Assembly (NCBI RefSeq): GCF_016598615.1
Contig: NZ_CP066831.1
Location: 4,464,001-4,528,000, forward strand
Origin: Streptomyces liliifuscus
Lineage (GTDB): Bacteria > Actinomycetota > Actinomycetes > Streptomycetales > Streptomycetaceae
DNA: 64,000 bases
Direction of reading: 5' to 3'
The position numbers were made by a program, and so were the translations under genes. Under the pieces are notes generated by a model. The model saw only the letters and a program-made list of their open reading frames with translations. It did no database searches and had not been told where the DNA came from. Shown here one piece after another: positions 51,884-59,925 of the stretch. Position 1 is the first letter of the stretch. The number at the start of each line of letters is the position of its first letter.

Positions 51884-53062
51884 CTAGCCGTCCAGTTGGT
51901 CCAGGGTGGCGTTCGACGGGCCCCTGCGGGACTGCTCCTCGCGGGCCACGTCCTCCGCGGCGCCCAGCACCCGGACCGCGTTCTGCCAGGTCAGCTTGGC
52001 GAGGTCGGTGGAGGACCAGCCGCGGTCCAGGAGTTCGGCGATGAGGTTCGGGTAGCCGGAGACGTCGTCGAGGCCGTCGGGCGTGAACGCCGTGCCGTCG
52101 TAGTCGCCGCCGATGCCGATGTGGTCGACGCCCGCCACCTCGCGCATGTGGTCGAGGTGGTCGGCGACCGTCGGAACGGTCGCGACGGGGCGGGGGTTGG
52201 ACTCCTCGAAGAGGCGGTGGACCTTCATCGCCTCGGTGGTCGTGTCGAGGTGGTGGAAGCCCTGCTCGCGCATGTTCTCGTCGGCGGCGGCCGTCCAGTC
52301 GACGGCGGCCTGGAGGACGAACTTCGGCACGAACGTCACCATCGCCACACCGCCGTTGACGGGCAGGCGCTCCAGCACGTCGTCCGGGATGTTGCGCGGG
52401 TGGTCGCAGATCGCGCGCGCGGAGGAGTGGGAGAAGATCACCGGCGCGACGGACGTGTCCAGCGCGTCCCGCATGGTCGTGGCGGCCACGTGGGAGAGGT
52501 CCACGAGCATGCCCAGGCGGTTCATCTCCCGTACGACCTCGCGGCCGAACGCCGACAGGCCGCCGACGGACGGCTTGTCCGTCGCCGAGTCCGCCCAGGC
52601 GATGTTGTCGTTGTGGGTGAGGGTCATGTAGCGGACCCCCAGCTCGTACAGCCCGCGCAGGGTGGCCAGCGAGTTGTCGATCGAGTGGCCGCCCTCGGCG
52701 CCCATCAGCGAGGCGATACGGCCCTCGCCGCGGGCCGTCTCCATGTCGGCGGCCGTCAGCGCGGCGCGCAGGTCGGCGGGGTAGCGCGCGATCAACTGCT
52801 GGACGCAGTCGATCTGTTCGAGCGTCGCCGTGACCGCGCCGGGCAGATCGGAGCGTACGTACACCGACCAGAACTGCGCGCCGACACCGCCCGCCCGCAG
52901 CCGGGCCAGGTCCGTGTGCAGATGGGCGCTCTGGTCGGCGGCGATGTCACGGGCGCCGATGTCGTAGCGGACCTGCTCGCGCAGCGCCCAGGGGAGGTCG
53001 TTGTGCCCGTCGACCACGGGGAAGTCGGCGAGCAGGGCGCGGGCGCGGTCCAGGGACGACAT
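51884..53062 (-). CDS. Membrane-type dipeptidase (peptidase M19)
   Basis: About 392 residues from the ATG at 53062; a GTG at 53071 overlapping the purE stop (GTGA) is the alternative. Zinc-binding motifs of the renal-dipeptidase family are present: VVDGHNDLPW (HxD), MGAEGGHSID, MLVDLSHV, IFSHSSAR and IGIGGDYDG. No signal peptide is visible, so it is likely cytosolic, hydrolysing dipeptides or similar amide substrates. It follows purK-purE with no gap, probably as the third gene of the operon. Confidence 0.92.
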   Translation of the reverse strand: MSSLDRARALLADFPVVDGHNDLPWALREQVRYDIGARDIAADQSAHLHTDLARLRAGGVGAQFWSVYVRSDLPGAVTATLEQIDCVQQLIARYPADLRAALTAADMETARGEGRIASLMGAEGGHSIDNSLATLRGLYELGVRYMTLTHNDNIAWADSATDKPSVGGLSAFGREVVREMNRLGMLVDLSHVAATTMRDALDTSVAPVIFSHSSARAICDHPRNIPDDVLERLPVNGGVAMVTFVPKFVLQAAVDWTAAADENMREQGFHHLDTTTEAMKVHRLFEESNPRPVATVPTVADHLDHMREVAGVDHIGIGGDYDGTAFTPDGLDDVSGYPNLIAELLDRGWSSTDLAKLTWQNAVRVLGAAEDVAREEQSRRGPSNATLDQLDG

Positions 53063-53067
53063 GCGCG

Positions 53068-53622
53068 TCACTTCCCGAAACCGAAGCCGTTGCCGGCGCC
53101 GGCCTCGACCTTGGAGCGCAGGCGCTTGCCCTTCTCCGTGGCCTGGTCGTTGAGCTCCTGCTGGAACTCGCGCATCCGGCCGAGGAGTTCGGCGTCCTGG
53201 GTGGCGAGGATGCGGGCGGCCAGCAGGCCCGCGTTGCGCGCGCCGCCGACCGAGACCGTGGCGACCGGGACACCGGCCGGCATCTGGACGATCGAGAGCA
53301 GCGAGTCCATGCCGTCGAGGTACTTCAGCGGGACCGGGACGCCGATCACAGGCAGCGGGCTCACCGAGGCGAGCATGCCCGGCAGATGGGCCGCTCCGCC
53401 CGCGCCCGCGATGATCACCTTGAGGCCGCGCCCGTCCGCCTCCTCGCCGTACGCGATCATCTCGCGCGGCATCCGGTGCGCGGAGACCACGTCGACCTCG
53501 TACGCGATCTCGAACTCGTCGAGGGCCTGTGCGGCCGCTTCCATGACGGGCCAGTCGGAGTCCGAGCCCATGACGATGCCGACTACGGGCGACTCGGAGG
53601 ACACATCTGCGGACGTGCTCAT
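53068..53622 (-). CDS. purE: N5-carboxyaminoimidazole ribonucleotide mutase
   Basis: 184 residues from the ATG at 53622, which overlaps the purK stop (ATGA). Class I PurE signature: VVGIVMGSDSDWPVMEAAAQ, the catalytic His in VVSAHRMPREM, and GAGGAAHLPGMLAS. It converts N5-CAIR to CAIR in purine synthesis, downstream of PurK. The C-terminal extension after residue ~160 is charged. Confidence 0.97.
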   Translation of the reverse strand: MSTSADVSSESPVVGIVMGSDSDWPVMEAAAQALDEFEIAYEVDVVSAHRMPREMIAYGEEADGRGLKVIIAGAGGAAHLPGMLASVSPLPVIGVPVPLKYLDGMDSLLSIVQMPAGVPVATVSVGGARNAGLLAARILATQDAELLGRMREFQQELNDQATEKGKRLRSKVEAGAGNGFGFGK

Positions 53623-54758
53623 TCGGTGATCGTGCCTCTCAGGTAGGCGGCTGCGTGACGGGCGCGGTCGAGGACGTCGTCCAGGTCGTCGCCGTAGGTG
53701 TTGACGTGGCCCACCTTGCGGCCGGGCTTCACGTCCTTGCCGTACATGTGGATCTTGAGCTGGGGGTCGCGGGCCATGCAGTGCAGGTACGCGGAGTACA
53801 TATCGGGGTAGTCGCCACCCAGGACGTTCACCATGACCGTCCACTTCGCGCGCGGGCGCGGATCGCCGAGAGGCAGGTCCAGGACCGCGCGGACGTGGTT
53901 GGCGAACTGGGAGGTGATCGCGCCGTCCTGGGTCCAGTGGCCGGAGTTGTGCGGGCGCATGGCCAGCTCGTTCACGAGGATGCGGCCGTCACGGGTCTCG
54001 AAGAGCTCGACGGCGAGATGGCCGACGACGCCGAGTTCCTTCGCGATGCGCAGGGCCAGCTCCTCGGCCCGCAGCGCGAGCTCGTCGGAGATGCCGGGCG
54101 CGGGCGCGATCACCGTGTCGCAGACCCCGTCGACCTGCTGGGACTCGACGACGGGGTAGGCGACGGCCTGACCGTGCGGCGACCGTACGACGTTGGCCGC
54201 CAGCTCCCGGGCGAAGTCGACCTTCTCCTCGGCGAGGACCGGGACGCCGGCGCGGAAGGGGTCCTCGGCGTCCGCCGCGGACCTCACGACCCACACGCCC
54301 TTGCCGTCGTAGCCGCCGCGGACGGTCTTGAGGACGACCGGGAAGCCGTCCCCCTCGGCCGCGAACGCGGCGACGTCCTCCGGATCGCTCACGATCCGGT
54401 GCCGTGGGCACGGCACGCCGATCTCGTCGAGCTTCGCGCGCATCACGCCCTTGTCCTGGGCGTGCACGAGCGCGTCGGGCCCGGGGCGCACGGGAATGCC
54501 GTCCGCCTCCAGGGCACGCAGATGCTCGGTGGGTACGTGTTCGTGATCGAAAGTGATCACGTCGCAGCCCCGCGCGAAGGCCCGCAGCGTGTCGAGGTCG
54601 CGGTAGTCGCCGATGACGACATCGCTGACCACCTGCGCCGCGGAATCCTGGGGGGTGTCACTGAGGAGCTTGAATTTGATGCCGAGCGGGATGCCCGCCT
54701 CGTGTGTCATACGAGCGAGCTGACCCCCGCCGACCATGCCGACTACCGGGAACGTCAC
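53619..54758 (-). CDS. purK: N5-carboxyaminoimidazole ribonucleotide synthase
   Basis: 379 residues from the GTG at 54758. ATP-grasp fold with the N-terminal VVGMVGGGQLARM, the ATP-grasp lysine segment FPVVLKTVRGGYDGKGVWVV, the biotin-carboxylase-like ELAMRPHNSGHWT and a C-terminal TVMVNVLGG. It uses ATP and bicarbonate to carboxylate AIR. It is coupled to purE by an ATGA overlap. Confidence 0.97.
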   Translation of the reverse strand: MTFPVVGMVGGGQLARMTHEAGIPLGIKFKLLSDTPQDSAAQVVSDVVIGDYRDLDTLRAFARGCDVITFDHEHVPTEHLRALEADGIPVRPGPDALVHAQDKGVMRAKLDEIGVPCPRHRIVSDPEDVAAFAAEGDGFPVVLKTVRGGYDGKGVWVVRSAADAEDPFRAGVPVLAEEKVDFARELAANVVRSPHGQAVAYPVVESQQVDGVCDTVIAPAPGISDELALRAEELALRIAKELGVVGHLAVELFETRDGRILVNELAMRPHNSGHWTQDGAITSQFANHVRAVLDLPLGDPRPRAKWTVMVNVLGGDYPDMYSAYLHCMARDPQLKIHMYGKDVKPGRKVGHVNTYGDDLDDVLDRARHAAAYLRGTITE

Positions 54759-54951
54759 GCCCCCAGGGTATCGGCCATATCGGGGCACCCCTGTCGCGCG
54801 CATGATCATCGGAAGTTCCGCATGTTCATCACATCCCGGCCACATATTCGAGTCCAAGCCAGGCACTGAAGGGAACCGCTGGTTAGCATGGCGGAGTCGA
54901 CGAAGGTTGACGAAATTGACGTATCCGACGAGACGGGGGCTGGGCGACACC

Positions 54952-55548
54952 ATGGGCAAAGGTGGTAAACGCAGGGCTCATGCCAGGCCGCCCAGTGCTG
55001 TCCGCATGCGAATCGACCGGCTGACCAGGGAAGTCGCCAAGTTCGGCGCGGTCGGCGGGGCGGGTCTGCTGGTCAACCTGATCGCCTTCAACGTGGTGCG
55101 CAGTACCACGGATCTTCAGGTCGTGCGGGCCAGTGTGATCGCCACGGTCGTCGCGATCGTCTCGAACTACATCGGTTTCCGGTACTTCACGTACCGCGAC
55201 CGCGACAAGAGCGGCCGCACCAAGGAGCTGACGCTGTTCGTGCTGTTCAGCGCGGTCGGCCTGGTCATCGAGAACGGCTTCCTCTACGCCGCCACGTACG
55301 GGCTCGGGCTGGACAGCCCGCTGGCCAGCAACGTCTTCAAGTTCGTCGGCATCGGGATCGCGACGCTCTTCCGCTTCTGGTCCTACCGCACCTGGGTCTT
55401 CCGGGCGGCTCCGGCACGTGAGGCCGTGGCCAGCGCCGAATCGTTCCTGGAGAACCCGGAGCCCTATCTCGACCAGGAGCGCCAGGCCTACCTGCAGGAC
55501 GAGGACCGCCCGACCCGCCAGTTCCGCCAGGTCCAGCGCGTCCGCTAG
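54952..55548 (+). CDS. GtrA-family membrane protein
   Basis: 198 residues from the ATG at 54952. Four transmembrane helices between about 25 and 150, with the family motif FRYFTYRDRDKSGRT after helix 2 and FRFWSYRTWVFR at the end of helix 4. GtrA-like proteins assist translocation of lipid-linked sugars for envelope glycosylation. The C-terminal 45 residues are a charged Gln/Arg-rich cytosolic tail. It is divergent from purK, a common actinobacterial arrangement. Confidence 0.9.
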   Translation: MGKGGKRRAHARPPSAVRMRIDRLTREVAKFGAVGGAGLLVNLIAFNVVRSTTDLQVVRASVIATVVAIVSNYIGFRYFTYRDRDKSGRTKELTLFVLFSAVGLVIENGFLYAATYGLGLDSPLASNVFKFVGIGIATLFRFWSYRTWVFRAAPAREAVASAESFLENPEPYLDQERQAYLQDEDRPTRQFRQVQRVR

Positions 55549-55587
55549 AGGCCTTTCCCTTCGAGGCGCCGCGCACCCCCGCCCCGC

Positions 55588-55617
55588 CAGGGGCGCGGGG
55601 AACTGCGCGACCAGCCA
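55588..55617. repeat. Dispersed repeat copy (inverted)
   Basis: CAGGGGCGCGGGGAACTGCG with CGACCAGCC, between convergent gtrA-like and histidine kinase genes, where it may serve as terminator. Confidence 0.7.
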
Positions 55618-55662
55618 CATCCGGCCCGCAGCCTCCCGACGACCCCGGACCCGGCCTCAGCC

Positions 55663-56937
55663 TCAGCGAACCGTCTGCTCGTCGCCGCCGTCCTGCGGCC
55701 GTTTGAGAGGCGTACGCGACAGGAAGAGCCCGAACACCGGAGGCTGCGCCTGGAGCATCTCCAGGCGCCCCCCGTCGGCCTCAGCGAGGTCACGGGCCAC
55801 GGCGAGCCCGATCCCCGTGGAGTTCCGCCCGCTGATGGCCCGCTCGAAGATCCGGGCGCCCAGATCGGCCGGGACACCGGGCCCCTCGTCGGTGACTTCG
55901 ATCACAGCCTGGTTGCCGGTGACGCGCGTGCGCAGCGCGACCGTGCCGCCACCGTGCATCAGGGAGTTCTCGATCAGCGCGGCGAGCACCTGGGCCACGG
56001 CTCCGGGCGTCCCGACGGCCTGGAGATGGTGCTTGCCGGAGCTGACGATCGCGCGGCCCGCGTTGCGGTAGGCAGGGCGCCACTCCGCGAGCTGCTGCTT
56101 GATGACCTCGTCGAGGTCGAAGGTGACGGCGGAGCCGGTGCGCGGGTCCCGGGAGTTCGTCAGGAGCCGTTCGACCACGTCCGTGAGGCGCTCGACCTGG
56201 CCCAGCGCGATGGTCGCCTCCTCCTTCACGATGTCCGGGTCGTCGGTGAGGGTGATCTCCTCCAGCCGCATGGACAGCGCGGTCAGCGGCGTACGCAGTT
56301 GGTGCGAGGCGTCGGCCGCCAGACGCCGCTCGGCGGTCAGCATGCGGGCGATGCGCTCGGCCGAGCCGTCCAGGACGTCCGCGACCCGGTCCAGCTCCGG
56401 GACGCCGTAGCGCTTGTGGCGCGGCCTCGGATCCCCCGAGCCGAGCCGCTCGGCGGTCTCCGCGAGGTCGGTCAGCGGAGAGGCGAGCCGGTTGGCCTGG
56501 CGCACCGCGAGGAGCACGGCGGCGATCACCGCGAGCAGGGCGACGGCCGCGATGATCAGGAGCGTACGGCCGACCTCGCGGGTGACCGCGGAACGGGGCT
56601 CCTGGACCGTGACCGTCTCACGCTGCTCGCCCTTGCGGGTGGACTTGATGACGTCACCGGTGGGCTTGTCGCCGATGTGGATGTCGGCGCGGCCCGGGAT
56701 CTCGATGCGCGCGTACCGGTCGCCCGTGACCTGGTCCTTGAGGACACCGGCGCTGATCAGCTCGTCACCGAGGATGCGGCTGTCGACGATGCTCACCAGC
56801 CGCACCGCCTCGGAGTCCACCCGCTCCTGGGCGCTGTTGCTGATGGTGCGGGTCTCCACGATGACGAGCGAGACCCCGAACACGGCGATCACGACCAGCA
56901 CGACGGCCAGAGTGGAATTGATGAGACGGCGACGCAC
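55663..56937 (-). CDS. Sensor histidine kinase
   Basis: 424 residues. Two transmembrane helices (6-27 and 125-145) bracket a ~95-residue extracytoplasmic sensor domain. HAMP linker follows, then the H-box ADASHQLRTPL with the phospho-accepting His212, the N box ENSLMHG, and the G boxes DEGPGVP and STGIGLAVARDLAE. It pairs with the response regulator at 57081-57758. The gap between the two genes (143 bp) contains a dispersed repeat copy. Signal unknown. Confidence 0.93.
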   Translation of the reverse strand: MRRRLINSTLAVVLVVIAVFGVSLVIVETRTISNSAQERVDSEAVRLVSIVDSRILGDELISAGVLKDQVTGDRYARIEIPGRADIHIGDKPTGDVIKSTRKGEQRETVTVQEPRSAVTREVGRTLLIIAAVALLAVIAAVLLAVRQANRLASPLTDLAETAERLGSGDPRPRHKRYGVPELDRVADVLDGSAERIARMLTAERRLAADASHQLRTPLTALSMRLEEITLTDDPDIVKEEATIALGQVERLTDVVERLLTNSRDPRTGSAVTFDLDEVIKQQLAEWRPAYRNAGRAIVSSGKHHLQAVGTPGAVAQVLAALIENSLMHGGGTVALRTRVTGNQAVIEVTDEGPGVPADLGARIFERAISGRNSTGIGLAVARDLAEADGGRLEMLQAQPPVFGLFLSRTPLKRPQDGGDEQTVR

Positions 56938-56979
56938 GGGGCCCTCCGGGCAACTGATCGATCAGGGGCTAGGGGCGCC

Positions 56980-57014
56980 CTTCAGGGGCGCGAGGAACTG
57001 CGCGACCAGCCACA
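56980..57014. repeat. Dispersed repeat copy between the two-component genes
   Basis: TTCAGGGGCGCGAGGAACTG and CGCGACCAGCC, inverted copy of the element seen near 8879 and 55588. It separates the regulator gene from its kinase gene. Confidence 0.7.
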
Positions 57015-57080
57015 CACGACCCGCGGCCGCGCACTCACCGACGCCACAACGGCGATGAGGCGCAGCCCAACAGCAACGAG

Positions 57081-57758
57081 CTAACTCTTCTCGAAGCGGA
57101 AACCCACTCCACGTACCGTCGCGATGTACCGCGGATTCGCCGCGTCGTCGCCCAGCTTCTTCCGCAGCCACGAGATGTGCATGTCCAGCGTCTTCGTGGA
57201 CGACCACCACGTGGTGTCCCACACCTCGCGCATGAGCTGGTCGCGCGTGACGACCCGCCCGGCGTCCCGGACGAGAACCCGCAGCAGGTCGAACTCCTTG
57301 GCGGTGAGCTGGAGCTCCTCGTCGCCCATCCAGGCCCGGTGCGACTCGACGTCGATGCGCACGCCGTGCGTGGCGGGCGGCTGCTGGGGCTCGGCCGCGC
57401 CGCGCCGCAGCAGGGCCCGGACACGGGCCAGCAGCTCGGCGAGGCGGAACGGCTTGGTGACGTAGTCGTCGGCGCCGGCGTCCAGGCCGACGACCGTGTC
57501 CACCTCGTCGGCGCGCGCGGTCAGAATGAGGATCGGCACGGTGTGCCCCTCGGCGCGCAGCCGCCGGGCCACCTCCAGGCCGTCCATGCCGGGCAGCCCG
57601 AGGTCGAGCACACACAGATCGATGCCGCCCTGGATGCCGGCGTCGAGCGCGGTGGGGCCGTCCTCGCGTACCTCAACCTCGTACCCCTCCCGGCGCAGGG
57701 CGCGGGCCAGGGGTTCCGAGATGGACGCGTCGTCCTCGGCGAGCAGTACTCGGGTCAT
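57081..57758 (-). CDS. OmpR-family response regulator
   Basis: 225 residues from the ATG at 57758. Receiver domain with acidic pair EDD (8-10), phospho-acceptor Asp52 in CVLDLGLPG, and Lys102 in YVTKPFRL. The C-terminal winged helix is LTAKEFDLLRVLVRDAGRVV followed by TLDMHISWLRKKLG and the wing VRGVGFRFEKS. It is first in the operon with its histidine kinase. No autoregulatory repeat could be recognised in its short upstream region. Confidence 0.94.
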   Translation of the reverse strand: MTRVLLAEDDASISEPLARALRREGYEVEVREDGPTALDAGIQGGIDLCVLDLGLPGMDGLEVARRLRAEGHTVPILILTARADEVDTVVGLDAGADDYVTKPFRLAELLARVRALLRRGAAEPQQPPATHGVRIDVESHRAWMGDEELQLTAKEFDLLRVLVRDAGRVVTRDQLMREVWDTTWWSSTKTLDMHISWLRKKLGDDAANPRYIATVRGVGFRFEKS

Positions 57759-57993
57759 GAACTGATGGTAGTCCGCTGCGGACCAGTGCAGACAGGGTGA
57801 TCGACACCCGTGATTCGCCCGCACTCCGCGGGAGATGCCACCCTGTGGGTTGGGGATGTAAATCTATGAACGACCTTCGATTCAGGCGCATAGTTCCATC
57901 CATACCTGTGATCCATCTCTCAAGTCATGTCATATGCGGCAATGCCATGCCGTGGGGCCTTATGGTGACCAGACGCCTGTAGCACCACGCAGG

Positions 57994-58055
57994 GACCTTT
58001 GGCGGGAGCTTGACGCCGAAGGTCTCTTTTGTGTGCGGGCTGGTGTCTACCAGCC
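57994..58055 (+). promoter_or_regulatory. Structured leader before the peptide transporter
   Basis: The 57759-58257 gap contains an AT-rich stretch (57860-57960), probably promoter. Then GACCTT-T-GGCG (57994-58004) pairs with CGCC-G-AAGGTC (58014-58024), directly followed by TCTTTTGTG, a terminator-like layout. A second hairpin GGCTGGT-GTCT-ACCAGCC lies at 58038-58055. About 200 bp remain before the start codon, so premature termination or an upstream small transcript is possible. Short frames here (e.g. 57866, 58010) are not convincing. Confidence 0.5.
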
Positions 58056-58257
58056 TTGAAAGGAATGACCTGTGGCCGGGCCCCGAGCGCGAGGACGCGC
58101 GCGGGGCGTGGATCCCGGTGGTCGCCGTCCACCGCTCCGACGATCAGGAGCGGACTCCCCGTGGGCGTGGGGCGGGACGGGCCCCCGCCGGTGCCGGCCG
58201 CCTCCCCCACCGGGCGCGCGACGCTCTGCAGCGCGTCCCGACCAGCAAGGAACGACC

Positions 58258-59754
58258 ATGGCGTCCAGCCTGACGAAGGACTCGGTCTCTCCGGGCACCC
58301 CCGGTTCCGAGAAGACCTTCTTCGGCCACCCCCGCGGACTGGCCACTCTCTTCATGACCGAGATGTGGGAGCGCTTCTCCTACTACGGCATGAGGGCACT
58401 CCTCCCGCTGTACCTGGTCGCACCCGGCGGCCTGCACCTGAGCGCGACCGCCGCGACGGCGATCTACTCGGTGTATCTGTCGCTCGTTTACCTGCTCGCC
58501 CTCCCCGGCGGCTGGTTCGCGGACCGCGTGCTCGGCCCCCGCAAGACCGTCGCCGTCGCCGGCCTGGTCATCATGCTCGGCCACCTGACGCTGGCGCTGC
58601 CCTCGTCCGGCACCTTCTACGCCGGTCTCGGGCTCGTCGCGATCGGCTCGGGTCTGCTGAAGGCCAACATCTCGACGATGGTCGGCCACCTCTACGACGG
58701 CCCGGACGACCCGCGCCGTGACGGTGGCTTCACCGTCTTCTACATCGGCATCAACCTCGGCGCGTTCGCCGCTCCGCTGGTCATCGGCACCATCGGCGAG
58801 AACGTCAACTGGCACCTGGGCTTCGCCCTCGCCGCGCTCGGCATGGCGCTGGGTCTGGCCCAGTTCCTGATCGGCCGCCGCCACCTCGACACGCGCTCCG
58901 ACGTCGTCCCGACGCCGCTGTCCGCCGCGGAGAAGGCCTCGACGCTGCGCAAGGGTCTGCTGTGGCTGGCCGTCGCCGCGGTCTTCTACTCCGTCGTCGG
59001 CTTCTCCGGCCACTACACGCTGAACTGGGTCCTGGTTCCGCTGACGGTCCTCGGCCTTGTCATCCCGGTCTGGGTCATCGCCCGTATCAAGCGGGACAAG
59101 TCCCTGGACCGTGTCGAGCAGTCGAAGATGTCCGCGTACATCTGGTTCTTCATCGCCGCGGCCGTCTTCTGGATGATCTACGACCAGGGCGGCTCCACGC
59201 TGTCGATCTTCGCCGAGTCGTCGGCCGAGAACAGCGTGTTCGGCTGGGAGTTCCCGGTCTCCTGGTACCAGTCGGTGAACCCCGTGCTGATCATGGCCCT
59301 CGCCCCGGTCTTCGCCTGGGCCTGGCTGGCGCTGAACCGCGCCGGCAGGGAGCCGAGCACGATCGTGAAGTTCTCCTCGGGTCTGGTCCTGGTCGGCGCG
59401 TCGTTCTTCCTGTTCCTGGCGCCCCTGTCGATCGCCGAGGGCGGTCACAAGGCCGCCGCGATGTGGCTGGTCGCCATCTACTTCGTCCAGACCGTCGGCG
59501 AGCTGACCGTCTCCCCGGTCGGCCTCTCCGTCACCACGAAGATGGCTCCCGCGAAGTACGCCTCCCAGATGATGGGCGTCTGGTTCCTCGCCGTCACCGC
59601 CGGCGACGCCACGACGGGCCTGCTCTCCATCGCGGGCGTCGACCTCAACGGCATGGGTGTGGTCGCCCTGGAGGCCACCCTCGCCGTGATCGCGGGCATC
59701 GCGGTCTACATGTACCGCAACAAGGTCAAGTCCCTGATGGGCGACGTCCGCTAG
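58258..59754 (+). CDS. Proton-dependent oligopeptide transporter (POT family)
   Basis: 498 residues from the ATG at 58258, with AAGGA seven bases upstream. The proton-coupling ExxERF motif is EMWERFSYYGMR, and the PTR2 signature is FTVFYIGINLGAFAAP. About 14 hydrophobic segments are visible, including the two extra helices of bacterial POT members, and LTVSPVGLSVTTKMAP near the C-terminal half. It imports di- and tripeptides using the proton gradient. It is monocistronic with a structured leader. Confidence 0.94.
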   Translation: MASSLTKDSVSPGTPGSEKTFFGHPRGLATLFMTEMWERFSYYGMRALLPLYLVAPGGLHLSATAATAIYSVYLSLVYLLALPGGWFADRVLGPRKTVAVAGLVIMLGHLTLALPSSGTFYAGLGLVAIGSGLLKANISTMVGHLYDGPDDPRRDGGFTVFYIGINLGAFAAPLVIGTIGENVNWHLGFALAALGMALGLAQFLIGRRHLDTRSDVVPTPLSAAEKASTLRKGLLWLAVAAVFYSVVGFSGHYTLNWVLVPLTVLGLVIPVWVIARIKRDKSLDRVEQSKMSAYIWFFIAAAVFWMIYDQGGSTLSIFAESSAENSVFGWEFPVSWYQSVNPVLIMALAPVFAWAWLALNRAGREPSTIVKFSSGLVLVGASFFLFLAPLSIAEGGHKAAAMWLVAIYFVQTVGELTVSPVGLSVTTKMAPAKYASQMMGVWFLAVTAGDATTGLLSIAGVDLNGMGVVALEATLAVIAGIAVYMYRNKVKSLMGDVR

Positions 59755-59800
59755 CCGCTCCGCCGAGGTCCGGCAGATCAACCGCGGGACCGTTGTGGCT

Positions 59801-59890
59801 GACCGCGCGGTTCCCCGCGCCCCTGATCAGGGGCGCGGGGAACCGCGCGGTCTTTGGCTTCAGGGGCGCGGGGAACCGCGCGACCAGCCA
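59801..59890. repeat. 52-bp perfect palindrome made of head-to-head repeats, plus third copy
   Basis: 59801-59852 is perfectly self-complementary around TGA|TCA at 59826/59827. Each arm is one copy of the dispersed element. A third copy follows at about 59861-59890. It lies between the convergent peptide transporter and surface-protein operon and would form a very strong terminator from either side. Confidence 0.9.
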
Positions 59891-59925
59891 TGACGCACCC
59901 GCGGCATCCGAACGGCGACGCTCCC

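Noticed and set aside
57866..57982. 38-codon AT-richer frame
   Set aside because: Codon use is atypical for the genome and the stretch looks like promoter DNA.
58010..58273. 87-codon frame overlapping the start of the peptide transporter
   Set aside because: Partly plausible codon use, but no ribosome site, it runs through two hairpins and overlaps the transporter start.
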